Source: JANXVY01 sp038329675
GTDB taxonomy: Bacteria; Pseudomonadota; Alphaproteobacteria; Rhizobiales; Hyphomicrobiaceae
Direction of reading: 5' to 3'
DNA length: 12,621 nt
Assembly: GCA_038329675.1 (NCBI GenBank)
Contig: JBBQNE010000094.1
Location: forward strand, 1 to 12,621
Shown: positions 1-5,855 of the stretch, in pieces
Numbering within the stretch: the first letter of the stretch is position 1
Layout: the number at the start of each line of letters is the position of its first letter
Position numbers and translations under genes: made by a program
The notes under the pieces: generated by a model
Database searches by the model: none
The model's input: only the letters and a program-made list of their open reading frames with translations
What the model was told of the DNA's origin: nothing

Positions 1-392
1 GGGACCATCGAGATCAATCGTAGCGCGCGCAAAATGCGCAGCGCGCGGATGACCGACAGGCCGTCGCCGACGGGAAGTAGCGCGACCGCAACGATCGCGA
101 AGTCAAAAACATTCCAAGCGTTTTGGAAAAAACGGAATCGATAGACGATCAGCTTTGCCGCGATTTCAGCAACGAAGATCGTAAGGCAGATCGTGTCGAT
201 CGCCCACAGCAGGCCACCAAACGCTGCAGTCGCCGACTTCGACGTCTCAAGACCAAGCGTCACCGCATTTACGAGAATTACGGCGATGATAAAGTTTTGG
301 AACCACGCGCTCTCAACGATCGCTTTCAATCGCACAGCAAGGTGATCGGTTGGCGCCACGCTTCCAGGCAATGGGGCCTTGAGAGGGTCCAA
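1..392 (-). CDS. Voltage-gated sodium-channel-type ion transport protein (partial, N-terminal part)
   Basis: Translating the minus strand from 392 gives 130 residues that run off the window edge. They match the S1-S4 voltage sensor of bacterial NaChBac/NavAb-type channels. S1 is about residues 31-48 and ends in GLETSK (47-52), a signature also seen in NavAb. S2 is about 61-82 with acidic E76. S3 follows the conserved FFQNAWNVFDF segment (88-98) and carries D97. S4 has arginines every third residue: R116, R119, R122, R125. The family forms homotetrameric inner-membrane cation channels gated by depolarisation. The pore, selectivity filter and C-terminal coiled coil lie outside the window, so ion selectivity cannot be read. 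The start is taken as TTG at 390-392, preceded by GGAG (400-403, 7-nt spacing) just after an in-frame stop (396-398). GTG at 357-359 is the alternative. The four-cysteine protein gene ends 55 bp upstream on the same strand. Confidence 0.86.
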   Translation of the reverse strand, partial: MDPLKAPLPGSVAPTDHLAVRLKAIVESAWFQNFIIAVILVNAVTLGLETSKSATAAFGGLLWAIDTICLTIFVAEIAAKLIVYRFRFFQNAWNVFDFAIVAVALLPVGDGLSVIRALRILRALRLISMV

Positions 393-399
393 GTTTCAA

Positions 400-403
400 C
401 TCC
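400..403 (-). promoter_or_regulatory. Ribosome binding site deciding the TTG start of the channel gene
   Basis: The minus strand reads GGAG seven bases before a TTG codon at 392-390. This spacing is good, and the site supports the rare TTG start over the downstream GTG (359-357), which has no well-spaced Shine-Dalgarno sequence. An in-frame stop at 396-398 rules out any longer start. Confidence 0.5.
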
Positions 404-447
404 GATACGAGGGCGACGTCACAGCCGCGGTTGAGTAGGCAAAACCG

Positions 448-816
448 TCAACGGCAACGCTGCAACCTTCGTCCAGGACCGCCATCGTTGGATAGCGTCA
501 TTGATTTTCCGCCCCGCGCGACGAACATCACGAACTGTGCTGGTTGGATGTCGCCTTGGATGGAGCAACTGGCGTCTGCGGTATAAGTGCGACCCTTTTT
601 CATCAGCGTTTTGAAGGTGCAGTGCGTCTCGTATTGGTCGTAGCCCTTTGGCGTCAGCAAAATGGGGGCGTCTTCCACCTCTTGCGACACGCGGCACTTT
701 TTCTTGTCGCCAGCCCACGCCCCCGCAAACGATGGCTCGGCTGTAGCGGGAACCGGTGCGAGCCCGCCAATCAGGAAGAGACCGGCGATAAGCATAAGTG
801 CAGTAACGCGGAGCAT
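448..816 (-). CDS. Small exported four-cysteine protein, function unknown
   Basis: The predicted protein has 122 residues. It begins with a typical Sec signal peptide: M-L-R, a hydrophobic core at about residues 4-20, and a probable signal peptidase I site after ATA at 24-26. The mature part starts EPSFAGAWAG and holds four cysteines (C41, C66, C84, C121), enough for two disulfides. It resembles small periplasmic proteins common in Rhizobiales-type genomes that start 'F-AG-W' followed by paired cysteines; no function is known to me for these. The ATG at 816 is chosen because GAGG precedes it by 5 bases and the signal peptide begins there. The open frame extends to 903, but those extra residues would bury the signal sequence. 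A TTGACA hexamer lies 60 bases upstream. The gene reads towards the channel gene, so the two could be cotranscribed. Confidence 0.72.
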   Translation of the reverse strand: MLRVTALMLIAGLFLIGGLAPVPATAEPSFAGAWAGDKKKCRVSQEVEDAPILLTPKGYDQYETHCTFKTLMKKGRTYTADASCSIQGDIQPAQFVMFVARGGKSMTLSNDGGPGRRLQRCR

Positions 817-852
817 AGGGGCCTCGTCGGTTTTCTTGGCGGATGCCGCCGT

Positions 853-881
853 TAATTTGGAACCGCTTCGAATAATGTCAA
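853..881 (-). promoter_or_regulatory. Candidate sigma-70-type promoter for the exported protein gene
   Basis: On the minus strand a perfect TTGACA (881-876) is followed, after 17 bases, by the weak A/T-rich hexamer AAATTA (858-853). The predicted transcript would begin about 30 bases before the start codon at 816. The -35 match is exact and the -10 is poor, so this is only a candidate. Confidence 0.35.
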
Positions 882-1009
882 CCGGCCGAGTGGACGTTCG
901 CAAAGCTTACCTGTAGCCACATTTTGGTCTCGGCCGACCCACTCCGCTCGCCGCCCCTCCATCGTGTGAAGTTTCTGCCGTCGGGGCAACGGGCGAACGG
1001 GTGTATAGG

Positions 1010-2113
1010 TCAACGGTCAGCCGTCTGCCCCTCAATGTAGACGTGGTCGCGTCCATAAGCGTCTTTTACGCGCCACTGAGCGTCTCCGCCGGGTGTCATA
1101 CCGCTAAAAGTCACCGACCCTGCCGAGATTGGCACCTTGCCGTGAGCGCCTGGAATATCCAAAACGTAAGCTGGCTGTGCGAGCCCGGTCATCCGCCGAC
1201 GCAATTCGGCAACGATCCGCTGACCGTCGGCAATCGTCGTTCGGAAATGGCTTGTCCCAGGTGCCAGGTCGCCATGGTGGAGGTAATATGGCAACACCCG
1301 ACACTCGAGAAAAGCGCGCATCAACGCTTCGAGCGTGTCGGCATCATCGTTGACGCCCCGCAGGAGCACCGACTGGCTCACGAGCGGGATGCCCGCATCA
1401 GCGATACGGCGCAGCGCCGCGCGGGCCTTGGACGTCAATTCCCGAGGGTGGTTGGCATGAATCGCAATGTAAACCGGCTGCCGCGGCGACCTTAGCGCAT
1501 CGACCATGTCGCCCGTGATGCGTTCAGGCGTCACCACAGGGACGCGCGTATGCCAGCGGATGATCTTCACGTGATCGATGTCCGACAGCGCCTGTGACAC
1601 TTCCCGGATGCGCCGCGGCGACAAGATCAGCGGATCGCCACCGGTTATGATCACCTCAAAGATCGTCGGTGTCGCCGAGATGTAGCCCAGCGCTTGGTGC
1701 AATTCATCCGACGTGAGGGTTCGCCCGGCACCGGGTCCAACCATCTCGCGGCGAAAGCAGAACCGGCAGTAGACCGGACACACGCCAGATAACTTCAACA
1801 GAACACGATCGCGGTAGCGATGGACAACGCCTGGCGCCACGGTCTTGTCGTGGTCACCGATCGGATCAGCACTTTCGGCTGGATGATGGTCGAGCTCGCG
1901 CGCGTCGGGCAAAAACTGTCGCGAAATAGGGTCGTTAGCGATTGCCGCTCCATTGGCTTGGCGTTCGATAAGCGCCGCCATTGCTGGTGTTACGGCGACG
2001 GCGTAGCGCGCCACGACCGGGCCGAGCCGCGACCGATCGGCTGGCGTAATGAGTTCAGCAGCAACGAGGTCATCAAGCGTGTGCATCGGCGTGTCCAGGG
2101 TAGCAGGCACCAT
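1010..2113 (-). CDS. epmB: EF-P beta-lysylation enzyme EpmB (lysine 2,3-aminomutase family, radical SAM)
   Basis: The product is a KamA-family radical SAM, PLP-dependent aminomutase. With this start it has 367 residues. The CxxxCxxC motif for the [4Fe-4S]/SAM cluster is C112-C116-C119 (CPVYCRFC). The GGDPL motif is at 158-162, and the PLP-binding lysine is probably K326 in DIPGAHGK. EpmB converts (S)-alpha-lysine to (R)-beta-lysine, which EpmA then attaches to EF-P. The EpmB role, rather than catabolic KamA, is inferred from its place directly downstream of epmA and close to efp. The length is also nearer EpmB (~340) than clostridial KamA (~416). The start is uncertain. The frame is open to ATG 2173, which would overlap epmA by 26 bases; ATG 2113 and ATG 2086 are alternatives, and none has a strong Shine-Dalgarno sequence. 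The family-like region begins near TLDDLVAAEL, favouring 2113 or 2086. Confidence 0.9.
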   Translation of the reverse strand: MVPATLDTPMHTLDDLVAAELITPADRSRLGPVVARYAVAVTPAMAALIERQANGAAIANDPISRQFLPDARELDHHPAESADPIGDHDKTVAPGVVHRYRDRVLLKLSGVCPVYCRFCFRREMVGPGAGRTLTSDELHQALGYISATPTIFEVIITGGDPLILSPRRIREVSQALSDIDHVKIIRWHTRVPVVTPERITGDMVDALRSPRQPVYIAIHANHPRELTSKARAALRRIADAGIPLVSQSVLLRGVNDDADTLEALMRAFLECRVLPYYLHHGDLAPGTSHFRTTIADGQRIVAELRRRMTGLAQPAYVLDIPGAHGKVPISAGSVTFSGMTPGGDAQWRVKDAYGRDHVYIEGQTADR

Positions 2114-2147
2114 CAAAGGTCGGCGTGCTTTCAACCCGATTTGATTA

Positions 2148-3239
2148 TCACACCCCAGGCGTCCAGATAACATCGGCGACGGTATGGGCGCCGGTCGCTA
2201 ACATCACCAGCCGGTCAAAGCCCATCGCGCAACCGCTGGCAGGCGGCATATGGGGGAGCGCGGCTAGAAAATCCGGATCGATCGGGTAGCGCTCACCATA
2301 ATGCGCCTCCTTCGTTTCCATCTCGGCTTCAAACCGCCGCGCCTGTTCGGCCACCTCTGTCAGCTCAGCGAAGCCGTTGGCGAGTTCGACACCACACGCA
2401 TACAACTCAAAGCGGCGTGCAAAGCGAGGGTCCATCGGATCGGCTTCGGCAAGCGCTGCTTCGCTGATTGGATAGGCGTGCAAAATTTCCGGCCGCGATT
2501 GGCCAAGATGAGGATCAACGCGCTCCGTGAGCACCCGGGCAAACACGTCGCTCCAGGTGTCGTCGGCTTGGGTGCGCACGCCGGCCTGTGTCGCCAACGT
2601 TTGAAACCGAACCGCATCGGGCGCGTCGCCAGTGTAGGCCGCCAGTAGGTCGAGGCCGACATGGCGGGCGAACGCGTCGACGACCGTGATGCGATCAATG
2701 TCGGCCAGTAGCACGGTGCGCAGGTCGCTGCGGGCGAGGTCGAAGGGTTCGAGACGACCGCTCAACGGAGCGCCGCGCTTGGGCATTGACCAGACCCAAC
2801 GGCCCGTTTCCTCCGCCGCAATCTTCAAAATCTCCCGGCAGTCGCGCCACAGCGCCTCGACCGGTTCGCCTACCCGGTACCATTCGAGCATCGTGAACTC
2901 GCTCGCATGGAGCGGCCCGTCCTCGCGATTACGAAAAACGGGGGCAAACGCGAAAATCCGTTCCTCACCTGCCGCTAGAAGCTTTTTCATCGCGAATTCG
3001 GGGCTGGTGTGGAGATACATCCCAGTTCGCCGCAAATCGGTCCCAACTCGCGTCGTCGCAAACGCATGGAGGTGGGCCTCGTTGCCAGGCGAAACCTGCA
3101 GGCACGCCGGCTCAACCTCGGTGAAGCCCTCGCCCTCAAACCACGCCCGTAGCCGAGCTTTGATACGATTTCGGGCTATCAGCCGGTCACGGCGGTCGGC
3201 GTGGCGGTCTCTGTCCCACCAGGGTGAGGCAACCGTCAT
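2148..3239 (-). CDS. epmA: Elongation factor P--(R)-beta-lysine ligase EpmA (PoxA/GenX/YjeA)
   Basis: The 363-residue product is a stand-alone class II lysyl-tRNA-synthetase-like catalytic domain without the tRNA anticodon-binding domain. Motif 2 is visible as FRNRE (102-106) followed by HASEF-x-MLEW (111-120). The substrate loop HTSPEFAMKKLL is at 77-88, CGVELANGF at 282-290, and motif 3 as GCAMGFDRLVM (336-346). These are the hallmarks of EpmA/GenX. The alanine in the GxAxG stretch of motif 3, where LysRS has glycine, also fits the beta-lysine ligase. The enzyme adenylates (R)-beta-lysine and joins it to the epsilon-amine of EF-P Lys34. The ATG at 3239 is the first in frame; no strong Shine-Dalgarno sequence precedes it. 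Its 3' end abuts or overlaps epmB, which suggests translational coupling. The gene is divergent from efp, with 150 bp between start codons. Confidence 0.94.
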   Translation of the reverse strand: MTVASPWWDRDRHADRRDRLIARNRIKARLRAWFEGEGFTEVEPACLQVSPGNEAHLHAFATTRVGTDLRRTGMYLHTSPEFAMKKLLAAGEERIFAFAPVFRNREDGPLHASEFTMLEWYRVGEPVEALWRDCREILKIAAEETGRWVWSMPKRGAPLSGRLEPFDLARSDLRTVLLADIDRITVVDAFARHVGLDLLAAYTGDAPDAVRFQTLATQAGVRTQADDTWSDVFARVLTERVDPHLGQSRPEILHAYPISEAALAEADPMDPRFARRFELYACGVELANGFAELTEVAEQARRFEAEMETKEAHYGERYPIDPDFLAALPHMPPASGCAMGFDRLVMLATGAHTVADVIWTPGV

Positions 3240-3338
3240 AGTAAATCACAAGGAAAACAGCTCGGTGCGCTGGGCTTCCCCCCCACTAGCGAACCGAGTA
3301 TGACACCGCCGATCCGGGATCTCCTAGCGCCCGGCCAG

Positions 3339-3359
3339 CGCACGCCAAAGCGGCGTGCG
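3339..3359 (+). promoter_or_regulatory. GC-rich hairpin in the efp leader
   Basis: CGCACGCC (3339-3346) and GGCGTGCG (3352-3359) are perfect 8-bp inverted arms around the 5-base loop AAAGC, with a possible G-U pair outside. The hairpin ends 30 bases before the efp start codon and lies between the divergent epmA and efp genes. No T-run follows, so it is not an ordinary intrinsic terminator. It could be an mRNA leader structure or a protein-binding palindrome; the role is not known. Confidence 0.45.
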
Positions 3360-3389
3360 TACGACCCATTCGTGAACAGAGAACCGCCG

Positions 3390-3959
3390 ATGCCCAAGGT
3401 CATTGCCAGCTCAGTGCGCAAAGGAAACGTGCTCGACATTTCCGGCAAACTTTACGTTGTGATGCATGCCGAAAATATCCACCCAGGTAAGGGCACCCCC
3501 GTCACGCACCTCGAAATGCGACGCATTTCCGACGGTATCAAAAACGTGGAGCGCTATCGCACCACCGATACCATCGAGCGGACTTACCTCGAAGAAGTGA
3601 CCTACAGCTTTCTGTATCAAGACGACATGGGCTACAACTTTATGCAGCCCGAGAGCTTCGAACAGATTTCCATCACGACCGATATTCTTGGCGATCAGGC
3701 GAAGTTCCTGCAAGAGGGGATGGAAGTGACCGTGTCGACGCACGACGGCAAGCCCGTTTCGATCGAACTGCCACAGCGGGTGATCTTCGAGATCGTCGAG
3801 GCGGACCCTGTGGTGAAGGGCCAGACCGCGTCATCGTCGTTCAAGCCGGCTGTCCTGTCCAACGGCATGCGGGTGATGGTCCCTCCCCACATTGGGAGTG
3901 GCACGCGGATCGTCATTTCAACCGAAGACGGCAGCTACCAAGAGCGCGCCAAAGAGTAA
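3390..3959 (+). CDS. efp: Elongation factor P
   Basis: The 189-residue product has the length and domain order of EF-P: an N-terminal KOW-like domain (about 1-65) and two OB-fold domains (about 66-128 and 129-189). The conserved tip loop reads HPGKGTP, placing a lysine exactly at position 34. This is the residue beta-lysylated in E. coli, and it matches the epmA and epmB genes next door. EF-P binds between the P and E sites of stalled ribosomes and promotes peptide bond formation at polyproline stretches. The C-terminal domain carries the expected VVKGQTASSSFKPAVLSNG segment. The ATG at 3390 is chosen because it gives the normal EF-P N-terminus (MPKVIASSVRKG). The frame is open about 30 codons further upstream, but that extension crosses the leader hairpin and has no EF-P similarity. 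A purine-rich AGAGAA lies just upstream. Confidence 0.97.
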   Translation: MPKVIASSVRKGNVLDISGKLYVVMHAENIHPGKGTPVTHLEMRRISDGIKNVERYRTTDTIERTYLEEVTYSFLYQDDMGYNFMQPESFEQISITTDILGDQAKFLQEGMEVTVSTHDGKPVSIELPQRVIFEIVEADPVVKGQTASSSFKPAVLSNGMRVMVPPHIGSGTRIVISTEDGSYQERAKE

Positions 3960-3963
3960 CCCG

Positions 3964-3980
3964 GCTCAACGCCATTGAGC
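3964..3980 (+). terminator. Weak inverted repeat after efp
   Basis: GCTCAA and TTGAGC pair perfectly around the 5-base loop CGCCA, five bases after the efp stop codon. No uridine tract follows. It may act as a mild terminator or 3'-end stabiliser, but the evidence is only the stem. Confidence 0.25.
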
Positions 3981-4052
3981 GGCCGTGGCCGACGCTCTAG
4001 TGTCAGGCGACGAGGCCGTGAGCCCTGACTTCAATTCGCGGGACCAATTGCC

Positions 4053-5003
4053 ATGCGCTACGATGACAGCGACCGCCAGAGCGGCAACGTTGATGATCGC
4101 CGCGGACAACGGTCCGCCGGTGGAATGGGCTTCCCGCTGCCGATCGGCGGCGGCGGGATGAGCTTTACGACGATGCTCATTATCGGCGCACTCATGTTGT
4201 TGTTTGGCCTCAACCCGCTCGATTTGTTGCGCTCCGGCGGCGGCGGTAACATGCAGATCCCGATGCCGCAGCAGGACCGGCCGGTCCCACGCTCAGCCCA
4301 GCAAAACCCATTTGAAATTCCAGGCCGCAACCCGCAAGCTAAAAGTCCAGCGGGCGAAGATGAGATGGGTACTTTCATCAAGCGCGTCCTGGCCGACACC
4401 GAGGACGTTTGGAACCGTAAGTTCCAAGCCTTCGGTAAGCGCTACGAAGAGCCACAGCTTGTGATGTTCACCGGCGCCACGCGGACAGCGTGCGGCGTTG
4501 GGCAAGCAGCCATGGGGCCGTTTTATTGTCCGCTCGATCGTAAGGTCTACATTGACCTAGCGTTTTATGAGCAAATGAAGCGGCAATTTAATTCACCCGG
4601 CGACTTTGCGCAGGCCTACGTCATCGCCCACGAGGTGGGCCACCACGTGCAAACGCTGCTCGGCATTGCTGGCCGGGTGCAGGAAATGAAACAGAACATG
4701 GGTGAGGTCGAGGCCAATCGCGTCCAGGTCCGCATGGAGCTTCAAGCCGATTGTCTGGCGGGCGTTTGGGCCGCGGTCAACGACAAGATGAAACAGCGAC
4801 TTGAGCCGGGCGACATCGAAGAAGCGCTCAATGCAGCGACCCAAATTGGCGACGACATGATCCAGAAGCGTCAGACGGGCCGGATCGTGCCGGATGCATT
4901 CACGCATGGCACTGCGGCCCAGCGTGTGCGGTGGTTTAAAACTGGGCTACAATCTGGGGACATGCGCAACTGCGACACGTTCAGCGTGCGCGATCTTGGC
5001 TGA
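4053..5003 (+). CDS. ypfJ: YpfJ-type neutral zinc metallopeptidase, membrane-anchored
   Basis: The 316-residue product belongs to the putative neutral zinc metallopeptidase family (YpfJ / Zn_peptidase, PF04228). A polar, glycine-rich N-terminus (1-35) leads into one transmembrane segment at about 36-53. A Gly/Pro/Gln-rich linker follows to about residue 100, then the peptidase domain. The zinc site is HEVGHH at 193-198 (H193 and H197 as ligands, E194 catalytic). The third ligand is probably E229 in RMELQADCLAG. Conserved CGVG and GPFYCP segments (147-160) each bring a cysteine. The topology suggests a domain held at the outer face of the inner membrane. The physiological substrate of this family is not established. 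The ATG at 4053 has GGGA at 4040-4043, a rather long spacing. It follows efp by 93 bp on the same strand and is convergent with the VapB-like gene. Confidence 0.9.
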   Translation: MRYDDSDRQSGNVDDRRGQRSAGGMGFPLPIGGGGMSFTTMLIIGALMLLFGLNPLDLLRSGGGGNMQIPMPQQDRPVPRSAQQNPFEIPGRNPQAKSPAGEDEMGTFIKRVLADTEDVWNRKFQAFGKRYEEPQLVMFTGATRTACGVGQAAMGPFYCPLDRKVYIDLAFYEQMKRQFNSPGDFAQAYVIAHEVGHHVQTLLGIAGRVQEMKQNMGEVEANRVQVRMELQADCLAGVWAAVNDKMKQRLEPGDIEEALNAATQIGDDMIQKRQTGRIVPDAFTHGTAAQRVRWFKTGLQSGDMRNCDTFSVRDLG

Positions 5004-5009
5004 TCAGTT

Positions 5010-5110
5010 TGCCCGTCAGTCATCATTAGACCTCGCACGCGATCGAATTCCCGGCGGTTGAGCGTAACGAGGATGCACTGCAGGCGCATCCGCGCCTGTG
5101 CCTCAGCCCG
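5010..5110 (-). pseudogene. VapC-like toxin remnant (C-terminal stub only)
   Basis: Reading the minus strand on from the VapB-like stop codon, in the same frame, gives about 30 residues. They include AEAQARMRLQCILVTLNRRE and then FDRVRGL. This matches the usual end of VapC PIN-domain toxins, where a helix ending in small residues leads to a strand 'LVT-N', then 'REF-RV-GL'. A full VapC has about 130 residues with acidic residues spread through the first two thirds; none of that part is present. The parent operon order (antitoxin first, toxin immediately after) is preserved. The best reading is that a deletion removed most of vapC and left its tail next to vapB. The exact end is unclear because the frame runs on antisense into the peptidase gene. 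Match by eye only. Confidence 0.5.
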
Positions 5111-5473
5111 TCAGTCCGCCGCGTCGTCATCGGGGAGGACGTCAGCGGGGTCGAGCGTTAAAATCTCATCGAGCCAAGCGCGCAAATCGAACGTTGGCGG
5201 CCTGACCGGCTCGATGATGACTTTGTCACCGGCTCGGCTGATTCGAACGGAGCCGCCCTTAAGCCGATATCCTTTTGGCAACCGCACGAACTGCGACCGA
5301 CCCTGATTGATGACTTCAGCCGTCGTGATTTGAGCGGCCGCAATTTGCGCCGCAGCCGTCTGCGCCGCCTTGACTTGAGCCGCCGCTGATAACGTCATTT
5401 TATCTGACGCTGGCTTGCGTGGCGACTTCGTGCGCTTGGGCTTGGCTTTGGGTTCGGATTTATTTTTTTGCAT
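5111..5473 (-). CDS. VapB-like (AbrB/SpoVT-fold) antitoxin with basic, repeat-rich N-terminus
   Basis: With ATG 5473 the product has 120 residues in three parts. Residues 1-25 are lysine/proline/serine-rich and histone-H1-like. Residues 31-55 are an alanine/glutamine tract built of five 5-residue units (AAQVK, AAQTA, AAQIA, AAQIT, TAEVI). From about 56 comes a swapped-hairpin AbrB-type domain, QGRSQFVRLPKGYRLKGG and onward through VRISRAGDKVIIEPV. This is close to VapB antitoxins, which bind their own promoter with this domain. The tail, LRAWLDEI then an aspartate-rich end, sits where VapB proteins neutralise VapC. Ordinary VapB proteins have about 75-90 residues and lack the first two parts. 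The start is uncertain: ATG 5398 gives 95 residues, and the frame is open to a TTG at 5827 (238 residues, low complexity). None has a clear Shine-Dalgarno sequence. Only a vapC stub follows. Confidence 0.62.
   Translation of the reverse strand: MQKNKSEPKAKPKRTKSPRKPASDKMTLSAAAQVKAAQTAAAQIAAAQITTAEVINQGRSQFVRLPKGYRLKGGSVRISRAGDKVIIEPVRPPTFDLRAWLDEILTLDPADVLPDDDAAD
5309..5383 (-). repeat. Five 15-bp tandem repeats coding for AAQxx units
   Basis: Five consecutive in-frame 15-bp units at 5309-5323, 5324-5338, 5339-5353, 5354-5368 and 5369-5383 encode TAEVI, AAQIT, AAQIA, AAQTA and AAQVK (listed from low to high coordinate, read on the minus strand). The plus-strand core is TTG-AGC/CGC-CGC with substitutions between copies. 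The unit length is a whole number of codons, so copy-number change would lengthen or shorten the protein without breaking the frame. The tract joins the basic N-terminus to the DNA-binding domain and is probably helical. Confidence 0.8.
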
Positions 5474-5855
5474 CTTCGGCGACACATGAAGTCGACGTGC
5501 ATCCGTAGGGCTTTGGATAACCGGTGTTTTACCAAGTTTCGTGGCGGACGCTGGTGAGACGGACCCGTGCGGGACAAGATCAGCGGCGCCGCTGACGGGG
5601 GCCGACTGTGTCTGGGTGGCGCGCAGTCGCCTTTGAGCCTTGCGCGGCGCAGCTTTGCCGCCACGGGCAGCGCCCCCGCGCGCGCCATTTGGGCGTGCGG
5701 TCGTTGCGCGAACTGACGGCGGGCGTGACGGTGTCCGAGCCAATACGTCCTCCAAGGTTAGAGCGGATTGATACCGTCGGAGCGCGTTGGACACAACCCG
5801 CCGTGCCAAGCTTGATAAACTACCCAAGCTTGATAGCCCGCATGGCTAAGCCCGA
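5474..5855. other. Region between the VapB-like gene and the molybdopterin oxidoreductase gene
   Basis: About 380 bases lie between the ATG at 5473 and the oxidoreductase stop at 5856. The VapB frame stays open through it up to a TTG at 5827. The residues it would add are rich in Ala, Arg, Pro, Ser and Thr and resemble no family I recognise. A second minus-strand frame is also open over 5395-5688, which weakens the case for either as coding. An 11-bp direct repeat lies at its upstream end. It could be an N-terminal extension, a decayed gene or an untranslated spacer. Confidence 0.4.
5807..5835. repeat. 11-bp direct repeat with 18-bp period
   Basis: CAAGCTTGATA occurs at 5807-5817 and again at 5825-5835, each containing the palindrome AAGCTT. 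The two copies are 18 bp apart start to start. The pair lies 20-50 bases downstream of the oxidoreductase stop codon, where a promoter or operator for the VapB-like gene could lie if the long frame is not used. The function is inferred only from position. Confidence 0.45.

Noticed and set aside
123..434. 103-codon plus-strand frame
   Set aside because: It is antisense to the sodium-channel-type gene, whose S1-S4 motifs are unmistakable.
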